Assembly (NCBI RefSeq): GCF_009870125.1 | Contig: NC_046681.1 | Location: forward strand, 11,917,001 to 11,981,000 | Direction: 5' to 3' | Length of the DNA stretch: 64,000 nucleotides | DNA from: Drosophila pseudoobscura | Lineage: Eukaryota > Arthropoda > Insecta > Diptera > Drosophilidae | Shown: in pieces, positions 49,851 through 61,478 of the stretch | How positions within the stretch are numbered: position 1 is the stretch's first letter | Layout of the letters: each line of letters begins with the position of its first letter | Notes under the pieces: generated by a model | What the model was told of the DNA's origin: nothing | Database searches by the model: none | What the model saw: only the letters and a program-made list of their open reading frames with translations | Program-made: the position numbers and the translations under genes

Positions 49851-50902
49851 GTCACTGCCACTGGGAGCAGCAACTTGCAACATTGTCGGTTTATGGGTCA
49901 CAACCGTTTGACTGCATTCATGGATGGCCTGGTCGTCGGTCGTCAGTTGTTTGTAGCTCGTTCTTATTGTTATGGCTAGTGTTTCTTACGGCTTCATGTT
50001 GTCCATAATAAAGCAAACATATGACAAGCCAGAAACAAGAAAGGGCCAGAGATGGAGAGGGAGAGGCAGGGAATTCTTGAGAGAATCCGAAATGTTTAAC
50101 CCTGCAGGCAGCCCGGAGACGAGCAGCCAATAAAGTCAGCGGAAGCTGAGAAAAGTCATGAAAAATGTTGCCGAAAAAAAAAAGAAAAACACAGCCAAAG
50201 GAGCAATGGGGGAATGCCGCAACGAGGCGGGAATGTACGAGGAGTATCTCTGTGTTATTATTATTTTTACTGCAAGGCATTCGCATAAAGGACATAATCA
50301 TATTTTTCATCAAAGTCAGCAGCAGCGATAAAAACTACAAGAACATACATACTCACACACACCCCACACATACGAGTGAATGTCGGTTCTATGTACATAT
50401 ATGTGTATGTATGTATGTATCCCCTACCCAGCTCTCTTTCTCCCTTTCTCTTTCGCTTTCTCGCTGTGGCTCGGTCGGAGCATATCTATTCTGCAGTTGC
50501 TGTCAACATTTTTCATATCATAAACACTTTTAGTGTTGATATTACCAACAATAACTTTTACCTCACACACACACACTCACAGACACACGTCCGCGTCCGT
50601 ATCCGGGGCTGTACATATAGGAGACACGCCCACCCGTCGCGTTGCGGCGAAGGTTCATCCTTTTCCTTCACGATTTTTGTTTTTCCGTGGCATTCTCTGA
50701 CGCGTCTCCTGGCCCACATAGCAGCACGCAAAATGTTGGCCTTCATGTCACGGAAAACCCTTTAAGGAATCCGAATCAGCCCTGTGATTCGATAGATGAT
50801 GTGTGGAATCCTTTCCTAGTGGTTGCTTTCCCCCCTTCCTCCCTTAAAGAACAGGCTTCTGGTAATATTTTTTAATGGGTTTCAATCATTGCAATCCCCG
50901 AA

Positions 50903-51238
50903 TCACAGGGCGCATCTGTGCATGCAATCGACATACGATTTGTGGGCCTTCTCGTTGCAGGTGTTGCTCCGTTCGCAATTCTCCGTGAATGTATTGAAGT
51001 AAAACCGCGACATGTGACAGTTTTCGGCATCGTGCGGGGGTCTCTGGCACAGCGACGGTAGCGGCGGTTTGTTGGGGGTCGCTGAAGCTTCTTTGCGAAA
51101 TTAAATCAATAAAATGGGGCTGGCCATAGACACTATTTCTTGATAATTACGTTTAACGAGGAACCAAGCGGTCAGCAGTATAGAAATAATCACGGCACTC
51201 AGTGAGGCAGAAATTATCGGACATTTGTACTTCTTCAT
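50903..51238 (-). CDS. Divergent Kunitz-domain secreted peptide
   Basis: Exon 1 is 51151-51238 and exon 2 is 50903-51090, with a 60 bp intron (GTAATT donor, GCAAAG acceptor, phase 1), giving 91 residues. The N-terminus MKKYKC followed by a 20-residue hydrophobic run is a signal peptide or anchor. Residues 44-89 form a Kunitz (BPTI-like) domain with six Cys (44, 54, 68, 74, 85, 89) and the RFYFNTFTENCE block. Spacings are shorter than usual, and the YGGC turn is reduced to ERSNTC. The P1 position after the second Cys is His, so trypsin inhibition is doubtful. It ends CAL-TGA. A 5' UTR intron (51251-51344, GTAAGC donor, TCTCTAG acceptor) and a TATA box at 51450-51457 fit upstream. A seminal fluid role is likely by analogy with fly Kunitz genes. 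Confidence 0.8.
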
Positions 51239-51250
51239 AGCTCACAAAAA

Positions 51251-51344
51251 CTAGAGAAATGTTTTACGGCAGAAAGTAACTCGAATTTGGGTATGAAACG
51301 AATTCGATTCGTATTGGGGAGGGGCATCGAATTGATTCGCTTAC
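51251..51344 (-). other. Likely 5' UTR intron of the Kunitz gene
   Basis: TTTTTCAG|GTAAGC donor at 51344 and TTTCTCTAG acceptor at 51252-51251, ending 12 bases before the ATG. Length 94 bp. Confidence 0.55.
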
Positions 51345-51449
51345 CTGAAAAATGCATTTGGTTAAGGTAACTCCAGAGCTTCAGGGAATATCTGGAGACC
51401 TCTGGCGCTTATCAGACGGCAACCGGCAACCGGCAGCACTTTCGCGTGC

Positions 51450-51457
51450 TTTATATA
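51450..51457 (-). promoter_or_regulatory. TATA box of the Kunitz gene
   Basis: TATATAAA on the minus strand. Initiation about 28 bp downstream, near 51422, gives a first non-coding exon of about 75 bases that ends at the GTAAGC donor at 51344. Confidence 0.5.
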
Positions 51458-54400
51458 ATTGAGTAATACGCATGAAAGTTGCAAAAGAGTTGGAATGAAA
51501 GGTTGTCCCTGGCTGGCTATTTTTAAACCTTTTCTTTCCTTTCTTTTCCCGGTCTTCACGTGCTGCCAGTGGCATGGGCGTCTGGCTCCACCGCAATTAT
51601 GATACTCTTTCTCTGAGTTGGGTAGTGGCTTTCGATGAGGAACGAAAGGACCCAAAGACTCTTCCATGAATCATTGCTCTTGAGCACCCATCCTCTAAAC
51701 AGAGCATCAATGATTCGGCCAACTCCATTCCTGTTCAGGCTCTTCTCTTTTAGTGTTTCTTCTTTGAATTTTTTTTTTTTGGTGCTTTTTGTGCGAGTGT
51801 ATTCGGGGGTTTTAGAGAGATAATTACGAAAAATGTTTTGCGTGCCGCGTTCATTGCGCGATGGGCCAGGCATAATTATGACTCCTGCTGGGGTCTCCTT
51901 TCCCTGCCTTCCCCTATGCTGCACGAATGTGGGGGGTATGCTACCACTTTTCACTGCTGTTTGTTTTTTTTTTTTTTTGTTCCATTTCGTTTCGTTTCGC
52001 CGCTTGCTTTTTATGTATGGCGCGTGTGTTTTGTGTTAAATTTGTAGCTTCATTCCGACAAACAGGCCACGTAGATAAGACATTAAAAAGTACCAGATAC
52101 CACAGAAGAACAAAAAAAAAAAACATTAACAAAAAGTACAGGAAAGAAAGTAAGAAAGGGAAGGACCAAGAGAAGGACCAGGGAGAAGGAGAGTGAGGCA
52201 AAGAGTTGAGATAATGTGCAGGACAATTGGTTACCTTCTTAGCCAGGTTCAATTGCGGGAATCAAGGTTTATGGAAAATTTTCAATTTGCTATGCAAATA
52301 GCTCTGAAAGAAGCGGGCAGCGGGCAGAGGGCAACGGGGAGCAGGGCGCCCAGATCGATCTGGGGCAACACATGTTGCTTGCCCCCAGAGCACTTCAGTT
52401 TGCCTGCCAACCGATTGCGATGCCACAACTAACTGCATTTTTCCATTCGAAAGTTTCTGTGTCTCTCTGCCATTCCGCTTTATGTTGCAGTTTAGACTCC
52501 ATTTCCATCCATGTCTCCATGGCATCCATGGGCACTCCATGGCCCTCCTCCACTCCGCTCCTCGCCGCACGGTTATGGCCATGTCGGATGGCCATGCCAG
52601 AGCATCCATACCTTTGATGGCTTGCCAAACAGTTGGAATATGATTTTTGCAATTTTCGCATGAACTCAACCAAAAAATTAAACTCGACTCCGCCCTGCCC
52701 CTACCGCCGCCGCTTCTGTTGCAGAAATTGTAAACTTTTTAATACGTTCGGGGGCACTACGGCACTCCCCCGCGTGGCAGTTGCGCCTGTCATGGTTGTC
52801 AATCTCTGTGCGGCAGTCAATAGAAAAAAAGCGAATCTCCAGTGCCCCCACTTTAGGGGGGGATGGGGGCTCCAGTGCGATTCAGTAATATCGTTGTTTC
52901 TTTTTGCATTAAAAACTTTTCTGCTTTCGAAATATTTGAAAATTATTTTAATTAAGGCATTTTAATTAACACACACACATGCACACCCGGCACCGCGCCG
53001 GCAATCTAACACACGCACACCCAGCCACACACGCACGCACATATCACACTCGTACAAGTTGCTGTTGTCGATTTTTGTTGTCGCATAAATTGTTCGGTTC
53101 GGGGAGGAGCTCGGCTCACATCTCACACGGCCATAGCCGCATGTTGACACAGAATTTAAATTTATTTTTCTTGTTGTTTGCGTGATTATTTTTACGGCCC
53201 ATTCGAACAAATTGGAGGTATATGCATTCGCAGGCGATGTTTGTCCAGGCTGAAGGAAACAAAACACACTCTAGACTGGCACGATGGATTTCCCGAGGGG
53301 AGACTGATGGATTGTCGTACATTTTTTGAGGGTAATGTCGATGAGTTTTTTTGAGCTTTAGAAAAGATATTTCTTTGAGTTGAATAGAAGATTTGAGGCA
53401 TCCTTTAGACCATGGGAGAGGTGCTCTTCTTATTGCGTGCCTGCATCCAGAATCAGCTGTTTGACCCGCTGTTTTATCAGCTGTTTGTTCCGCAGTTTCA
53501 TCAGCTGTTTGATCAGCTGTTTGATCAGCTGTTTGATCCGCTGTTTGATCACCTGTTGAACACCTATTTGTTTTTACATGAATTCCGAATACCTTCCTTC
53601 TCCTCCGTTCCCAGGGCATCTCTACTTCGTAACTTGTGATGCAGATTATTTTTTAGGAAATTTCTTGTTCGTCGTTATATAACGACGATATTGCTGCCTG
53701 CCATTAGTTCAACTTGGCTAGGTCTGCGCCGAGTTGCGAGCTTCGAGGCCTCTCCAGGCGCCTGTAATTTATTGACGTGTTTCTATGTAACTGGTTTTCT
53801 TTTTTCTCCCTATACATATATATATTTTTAGGCCAAACACGAGCGCTTAGCCATAAATTGTTGCGTTGAGCGACGCACGGAAAAGGAGAAAGGCATATAT
53901 AAAAAAAAATAGAAGCAGCACTGTACGGCTCGGCTCGGAGCAAAAAACAGGCGACCAAAAAAAAAAGAGGAGAAATTCTAAAACAAAAAGCATGTGGAAA
54001 GAGGCCGTGCGGCTGCCGTTGCCGTTGCGCTAAATTTCATTTCATGCAGCGCTGCGTCGCAACGACATCGAGTCGACTCCGTTGGGGTCAAGTTGAAAGT
54101 GTAGGCTGCGATTTATAGCTCTGGCTCTGGTGCTCTCCAGCACCCCACCTCAGAGGATTCTCCTTTGTCGTCGCAACGCATTCCTCGGTTTTTTCCCCCT
54201 GGCATTGGCTGCGGCTGTTGGTGGACAAATTTGTGCAGAATTTGTGCGGTCAAGTCGCCGGTTAATTGAGTTCAAATATGCAATTACATATGCATTTGTT
54301 TATGGCGATTGTTGCTGCCCGCCCGGCAGGGCATGACCGGGCCTGTCAGCTGGGTTGGTGCCATAAATCAAATAATATAACGCTGATGTTTTAATTAAAA

Positions 54401-57215
54401 TTGCCAGTAATAAAAATCACAAACAAAATGGCAAAACGGAAAGCGAAAACCGGTAAGCTCTGTGAGCCTTTGCTCATTAATTTAGCTAACAAAAACTGCG
54501 GTTGGTTTTTAATTAAAAACCACTAAAGAAACAAAAAACTGGCATCTGTATAATCATTTAAATTATAATAAATGCAGAATGTTTCAATTATGAATGTGAC
54601 CCTAGGTCGGGGCGGGGTCACCCACCAGTCACTCGCTCGGTGAAATATGTTCCAATCTCTGGGCCTCCGTCCCTGGCCAAGTCATTTGAATGTTAAAAAC
54701 AAAAGCCAATATTAACTTTAAAACTTCTCTCGCTGGCTGCTAATTGCGTTGACAATGCCACACGGACAAAGCGATCCGGAAAAATAAAGAGCGCGAGGAC
54801 TTGCCCGTGGGGTCAAAGCGGTGGACTTGCGGAACGGTGTGTGAGGAGTGCGGCTCGCCTTCTGCTAATGAACATCGATTTGGCCTCAGCTGTGCGCGGG
54901 GCATTGCCAGCTCGAAAAACGCTTTCCCCGTAATCGAAATCGGAATTTAAATTGACTCATTAAAACGGAGCAAAAAGCGGGTCGCACGACAATTAAACAA
55001 ACGCCCCGGCATCCTCTCCGTCCGCCATCCATAGCTGCCCGGCAACAATCTCCCCATACTATCCATAGTCACGTCCCGATTCGGGCTCAATCCACAATCC
55101 CTCCCCTCCCTCGCCGACCGACATGGGGTCATTAGTTAATTTGCCAAAGCGGCTTCACTTTGGTAATACGCAGACGGTGGACGGCGGAAGGCAGGCAGCA
55201 GGCGGCTGCAGGGGCTTGGCTTGGCTTGGCTTGGCTTGGCTTGGCTCGGCTATAGCTGTGCAAGTGTTATAACATTGTCAGAAAGTTGGGATAATGAACG
55301 GAGGAGACGGTCCGGTCCTCCAGTCCGGGGGATTTTTCCGGTATTCCTTTCAGTCAATCTGGGGATTTATCCATATTGCTTCGGTTTATCTGAAAATGTT
55401 TCTTAATATAAATTTAATTGGTATTGTTAGCCGTTTCGGTGAGATGTTTGATCTCTTCATTGGCTTATATTTTTAATGATTTCTTTAAAATTTCAAGTGG
55501 CCTTCGATGCTCAAAATTTTCCAAAAATAGCCCAAACGAAAGCCATTGCGTCCCTATTTTCAATGACCTATCATTACCTTTCAGCTATTTCTGTTCATTA
55601 GAAATTAGAAATAAATAGATTGTCAAGCGCATTAGTATTAGTATTATTATATATATTCAATTTAATCATTCAATCAACATTTTCATTCGATTACTGCCCA
55701 GAAGTTTTCCCTAAGGGTACAAAATATTCGTATCGGTGACTGTCATTGTCTGCTTTTATTAGGACTCCCATTAGGTTGTGCCACTGTCAAGGACGACGCG
55801 CGGTGTCTGTCCCCGGTCGCTGTCTAGTAATTTATGTTTACCACCTACCCTAGACTCCGTCCGGCTGCGTCCTGTCTCCGTCTCCGTCTCTGTCTGTCAC
55901 CGTCTCCATTTCCATTCGTTGCCTTGGTGCGGTGCGTGCCGAGCCGCAATCTGCCCGGGCTATTAGATTTTATTGAGCCGCTGATTTACACAATGCGCTT
56001 CAATTCAATTCTCTGCTCTGCTCTGCTCTGCTCGTTGTCGGTCGTCGGTTGTCAGTAGTCTGTTGTCTGTTGTTAGGGTGGTGCTGGGAGTCGTTGGACT
56101 TCAGTCGGGACGGACGCGGAGCGGAGCTAATCGCAGATAGAGGGAAAACTCTAAACGGGAATTTAATTTTCACACATCGTTGGTGGCGGGTGAGAGGGGA
56201 GGAAAAATCAATATGGAAACACAAACAGACTGGTCGGCAGTCGGCAGCCGGCAAACAACAAAAGCATAAATCACGCGCATAATTTTGTTACCATTTCTTT
56301 TTTTCCGTTTGCAATTTCTATTAAAGGCTTTTCCTTTCTCTGCGAATATTTGTGGGCGATCCGACAAATGGGGCGGAGCATTCGTTGTATTTACATTTAC
56401 TGACCTCAGGGCTGCTCTGAATCTGGAATGGCTTTTCTTTCTTTTCCCACCGTTTCCCGTTTTCCGTTGTGTTTTTCCTTGTTAGTTCTGTGGTGTTGTA
56501 TCTGGGTAATTTCTGGCACGTGTGAACTGATTTCTATTATGCGCTGGCATGAAAGCCAGCTCCAAGCAACTGCCACAAAAAAAGGGCGAGAGTTCCTGGC
56601 AATGCCCCAGGTCTTCAAGTTTGCGGCAAACTTTGGATATCTCGCAATACTCACCTGAGTGGAGCCAAAAAAAAAATGTTTCTAGCCTTGGGAGCTTGTT
56701 GTGTAATAGATTTAGTATCACATTTTCAATGCTGAGCCAATCTGAGCCCATACCATTCGTCGTTTCCGTCTATACTCGTACCCGCACTCGTGTTGAACTC
56801 TATACCATACCCATTTCATTCGAAGCCTTCAGCAATTAATTTGTTTCCTATATTTAACCTTTATTGCCCGCAGGTGAGACACGTTATTCAATGCCCAATG
56901 TCATTTATCAAGTCTTGTAATTTCAATGGTTCTTTGGCTCTCCATATAATTATTGAATAATTAACTGTTGCCGTCAAATAATTGTACTGTACTCAGCTAA
57001 AGGAAATTCTACTTTGTTTGCTTGCAGGTCTCCAGTTTCAAGGGTAATACAAGACGATAATTGGAATCGGAAAAGCAAAGTGCAGTGGACAGCGAGGTGT
57101 ATAATCATCACTCAAATTATGCGTACAGCTCGTACATATTTATAGCATTGCAAATTTAAATGATAAATGCTTACACAAAATGTAACATACAAATAAAGGA
57201 ATTAAATAAAATTTA
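51458..57215. other. Gene-poor region
   Basis: No gene I can support. A TTGGC-type pentamer array lies at 55213-55247 and a TCTGC array near 56011-56031; AT-rich blocks and conserved-looking TAATTA clusters make up the rest. The 12 bp minisatellite at 53454-53549 is listed separately. Confidence 0.5.
53454..53549. repeat. 12 bp minisatellite, eight units
   Basis: Units are variants of CAGCTGTTTGAT. Because 12 is a multiple of three, frames stay open on both strands: the minus strand reads a DQTA tetrapeptide repeat within a 167-codon frame (53116-53619), the plus strand an LFDQ repeat. Coding status is uncertain. Confidence 0.9.
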
Positions 57216-58589
57216 AACGTTTATCTTTTTATTCGGGGGTCATAGGTGGACGAAGGATGTCCAGATCGGCCTTGTTGGCAAACTGAAGGGGAAGAAAATA
57301 TCCTTGAGCCTTGGTCCTTAATAGGGATGCAGTCGGATCCAGGAAAGTCTTCCGATCGCAGGATGCCCTCGCACACCCCGATCGGACACGAAATGCCGGA
57401 GAAAATTAAATTTTCTGATCCTTGCTATCCTTGGTCCTTGAAAAGGACTTAATAAAATCAGGCACATTTTTCTGAACACAGGAAGCCGTCGCACGTCCTG
57501 ATCGGCAGATAAATGGCGGAGAAAATTAATAGTTTTAGTCCTTGATGTCCTTGGTCCTTTAAAAGGACTTCATAAAATCAGGGACATTTTTCCGATCACA
57601 GGAAGCCGTCGCACGCCCAGATCGGCCCATAAAGAGCGGAGAAAATGAATATTTGTGATCTTGGATGTCCTTGGTCCTTGAAAAGGACTTCGAAAAATCA
57701 GGGACATTTTTCCGATCACAGGAAGCCGTCGCACGCCCAAATCGGACCACAAAGAGCGGAGAAAATGAATATTTTTGATGCTGAATATCCTTGGTCCTTG
57801 AAAAGGACTTCGAAAAATCAGGGACATTTTTCCGATCACAGGAAGCCGTCGCACGCCCAAATCGGCCCACAAATACCGGAGAAAACGGCCAAAATCTGAA
57901 TGGGATACCAGGCGAACAGAAATCAGCAGCAAGCAACTGTAGCGAATTAAAAAAAATGGTGCATACTTTTGGGGGCTCCCAAATTTTTAAAAAATTTAGC
58001 GACCTTCTGCTGATTTCTGTTTGCCTGGTATCCCATCCAGATTTTAGCCATTTGACGCGAGGTTTTTTCTTTTGTACGGTGGCGCCCCTGTCGGTGATTT
58101 CTTGAACTACATTTTTAAAGACAGTTACAGTCCAGATTTGTTTTCTCCGTTATTTGTGGGCCGATTTGGGCGTGCGACGGCTTCCTGTAATCGGAAAAAT
58201 GTCCCTCATTTTTCGAAGTCCTTTTCAAGGACCAAGGATATCAGGAATCAAAAATATTCATTTTCTCCGCTATTTATGGGCCGATTTGGGCGTTCGACGG
58301 CTTCCTGTGATGGGAAAAATGTCCCTGATTTAATAAATCCTTTTCAAGGATCAAGGATGTCAAGGATCTCAAAATTTTTTGTTATCTCCGTCATTTTTAT
58401 TCTGATCAAAGCGTTCGACGGCTTCCTGTGATCTCAAGAAAATCCTTGATTCCAGGATTCCAGGGACTCCAGGATTCTATGAGAATTCCCCGAAGCATTT
58501 CATATCTCATCTGGGCATGTCACCCCTTCTCGTAATCGCGAGAATATCCCCTTTATCCCTTTATCCCCCCGAATAAAAACGTAAACGTT
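57216..58589. mobile_element. Foldback element with inverted 120 bp repeat arrays
   Basis: Terminal inverted repeats of 24 bp with two mismatches (57216-57239 and 58566-58589, AACGTTTA and TTTTATTCGGGGG blocks). The left arm holds five tandem units of exactly 120 bp, CCTTGGTCC starting at 57309, 57429, 57549, 57669 and 57789. The right arm holds two to three diverged units in inverse orientation (58140-58440). Inner inverted segments around 57901-57935 and 58003-58040 share GGGATACCAGGC and CAGAAATCAGCAG; the loop is about 70 bp. No transposase is present, so it is non-autonomous. No clear target site duplication is visible in the AT-rich flanks. Confidence 0.85.
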
Positions 58590-60797
58590 ACAATTTTATT
58601 CAATTTCTTTTATTTGTATACTACATTTTGCGGACGATTTGAAATATTAATTTGCAGTGCTATAAATTTGGTTAAGAATAATTTGCCTTTTTGCCATGAT
58701 AAATTGCTGTAACCCGGCTTTTGACCGGACGATCTGGACAGCATCCTTGATTTGGTGGAGTCGTTGGCTAAGATCAGGGCTATTTTGCCCACTCATACTT
58801 ACTTACTTTCCTTACATTGCAATATTCCATGTATTTTTTAGTTTATTTTCGCCTTTGCCGTTGTCAATTCTGCTTAAGTGCAACGTTTCATGTGGTTTAC
58901 CATTCGAGTGGGCGAATGGCTGAGTGGGAGCACTGCGGCGTGGCAGCCACCCACGAATAAATTTGATTTGCTAATGAGGCAAGTCCGCACGAAGAGGGAA
59001 GGAGTTTGGATAGGGAGACTGGGAAATTGGGAGACAGGTCCATATGAAATTTTAAGTAGTTTTTTCGCCTGGCACTTGCGGTTTGTCTTGCGGGTGTTGG
59101 GATTTGTGGTTGGCATGCGAACCACAGAGATGGGTGGCATATTTGAGTTTGAGTGGCGAATTAAATTGGCCATGTGTGTGGGCTGAAAAGGAATCCTTGC
59201 GGACATATGTCCAAAAAAGATTAAACAGAAAGGCGAAAATTCAAATTAAATCCTAAAAAGTTGTTCCCGACTTGAAAACAAATAAGTTTTGACCACGGAG
59301 GGTCGGCCGGCAGCAATAATTAATTAACTTTCGTCTCGGTTCGGTTCTTGTAATTTATCTATATTTATTTTCGTCTTTTCCTTACAATCCGTACTCTCCA
59401 TTTTGTTTTTTGTCACACTTTTCTCTGACTTATCTAGACGTATATATTTATGGATATTTATGCTTATGCTTCAGTTTAAACTCTTCCGTTTTCTATGCTC
59501 TATGGTGGCTTACATATATCGTTCTTCGCTCTAACAATTTAACTTTAGTATTTACCATTTCTAAGCAGGACCTTTGGCCGAACGAATCGACTCCTCAAAC
59601 ATATGCTCGCATGTTCTCGTATTTACCTACATTTACATTTATCAATATCCTATGTACAACAGAGAAATGCTTCCTTGGAGCTGGTTAATATTTGATCTAT
59701 ACAACTATGCCAGGAGTATGTTATATACACAATCTTTACTGGTAGTACCACACATTCATAAATACATATAAGTAATTACTTTCTCATTTCTCATTTTTGG
59801 GAACATTTTTGCTACAAAATATTTAGCTACTACATTGTCTGAGTCTTTTTGAAGTTTCCTTAAAATAGAGTGTGGTTTTTTCATATATGTATATATATTT
59901 AATCCATTTACTATCGAACTGGAAATGTAGTCAAAGCATTGGAAAGAACATTGATTCGAAGTTGATCGAATCGAATCAACAGAGAAGAGCTAGTCTCAAA
60001 GGAGAGACGGCTAAAGCGAATTGAGTTCTACGAGACTCTGCGAAGGAATCATCAAGATTTATTACTATTTCTGATACGTATATCCTGCGATATGTGGCAT
60101 TAGATCCGCCCTACTTCACCTGATAGCCTCCCATTTGTACAAATCATTCGAATATTTGTTTTTTCTGTACGCTATATCTCAGCTATACGGCCGCCGATCG
60201 GCGCGTGGCATGTCTCTTCGTGATCAGGAGAGTCCTGCCAACCGACTTTCATCGGAAAAACAGACATCTATTTTCTCACGATTTTCGGCAAAAATCATGA
60301 TGTAACCATCATCCAATTTGCCAAAAATCGGCCTCATTTTCGTAGTCGAGATTTTGATGCCGAACGACAGTCTGGGTCCCCACGATCCTGGGAAAGTGGG
60401 TCCTGCATCGATCTGGCCCCATATACCTGAGATATAGCCTTCCGAAGATTTGGATGTGCAAAAAAATCGAAAAAAAGGACATCCATATTCTCACGGTTTT
60501 CGCGAAAAATCATGATGGTACATATGTATGTAGGATGTAACAATGGATATGCAATCAATCGCCATGAAGATATGCAAATTTTCGCTTAGTTTTTGCTCAG
60601 TTTTACAGAGTCAGTGTTTAGTCCTATGTATGACTTAAGAGTAGATTAGATATGCACAGCACCTTAACGAGAATAAAACTATGACATAGATACATACATA
60701 TTCCTAGATGCTAAATACACACACCCATACACATATATACCTATGTAGATCTGGATTATCTGGGGATACTCACGGTTCCTCAAGCAGCCTCTGGCTC
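58590..60797. other. Non-coding region downstream of the large exon
   Basis: No gene seen. Short frames at 58878-59206 and 59410-59688 lack splice or family support. The stretch 60167-60530 is a degenerate repeat listed separately. Confidence 0.5.
60167..60530. repeat. Degenerate interspersed repeat
   Basis: TTCTCACGATTTTCGGCAAA with AAATCATGATG occurs at about 60273-60302 and again, with changes, at 60494-60517. CTGAGATATAGC at 60427-60439 is the inverted counterpart of a CTATATCTCAGCT at 60171-60183. Mixed direct and inverted pieces suggest an old mobile element; no coding sequence. Confidence 0.5.
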
Positions 60798-61478
60798 TTA
60801 CACACAACTCTCGGGCACGCGCTGCGTCATGAGGCAGTCCTTAATCGCATTTATATTAATGTTATCATCCAAGTCCTGCGACGAGTTGCACGAGGTGGTT
60901 GTAGTCGTGGTCGAGGCCGTGTTGTTGGCCAGGCCCACAACGCCCATGACGCTGCCGGCGCTGCCCAGCAGCAGGCTGGAGCCCGAATGGTGCGGGTGCT
61001 GCTGCTGCTGCTGGTGATGATGATGATGGTGTTGCTGTTGCTGCTGCTGCTGATGGTGATGCCGATTCAGAGTGGCCGTGTGAGTGGCTCCACCGACACC
61101 CACCTGCTGCAGTGGGTGGTGCATCCGGCCACTGGCATACGCGTTCAGTATGTAGCCACCGCCGCTACCCAAGCCAGGTGGCAGGGTGCCCACGCCACTG
61201 CTGTGCACCGGCTGCAGGTGGGCCGCCAGCGTGGCTGTCGAGGAGAGGGACGTCGGGGAGCCGATGATGGTGCCGCCCAGTCCCAGCGGCGGCTTGCCCC
61301 CCAGGCTGCCCATCATGCTGCTGCTGGGCGAGATGACGGTGCTGCTGCACCCTCCGCCCGCCGCTGCCACGGCCGCCAGCAGCTGGGCCCGCTGCGCGTT
61401 GATTTGATTGTAGGTGACCGTCGCATTCGTCGCCGGATCGCCGGACAGCATCGTCGTCGTCGTCGTCAGGGGCACCAC
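60798..61478 (-). CDS. Large coding exon of an unidentified gene (C-terminal part)
   Basis: The acceptor TTGCAG at 61484-61479 opens a 226-codon frame, starting VVPLTTTTT and ending at TAA 60800-60798. It is Gly/Ala/Ser-rich, with an N-Q-I-N-A-Q-R-A-Q-L-L-A-A-V block near residue 25, a His/Gln run (about residues 140-165) and a more ordered end, NAIKDCLMTQ then RVPESCV. The last residues S-C-V fit a class I PDZ ligand. The exon must join coding exons to the right, probably beyond 64 kb, so the gene is partial here; composition suits the intracellular tail of a neuronal or adhesion receptor, but I cannot name it. GTAAGA overlaps the stop and GTGAGT lies 25 bases further, so alternative splicing of this end is possible. 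Confidence 0.65.
   Translation of the reverse strand: MVPLTTTTTMLSGDPATNATVTYNQINAQRAQLLAAVAAAGGGCSSTVISPSSSMMGSLGGKPPLGLGGTIIGSPTSLSSTATLAAHLQPVHSSGVGTLPPGLGSGGGYILNAYASGRMHHPLQQVGVGGATHTATLNRHHHQQQQQQQHHHHHHQQQQQHPHHSGSSLLLGSAGSVMGVVGLANNTASTTTTTTSCNSSQDLDDNININAIKDCLMTQRVPESCV

Noticed and set aside
57309..57900. Regular 120 bp repeats as a CRISPR-like array
   Set aside because: No short repeats with unique spacers; whole units are repeated, the DNA is from a fly and the array lies inside a foldback element.
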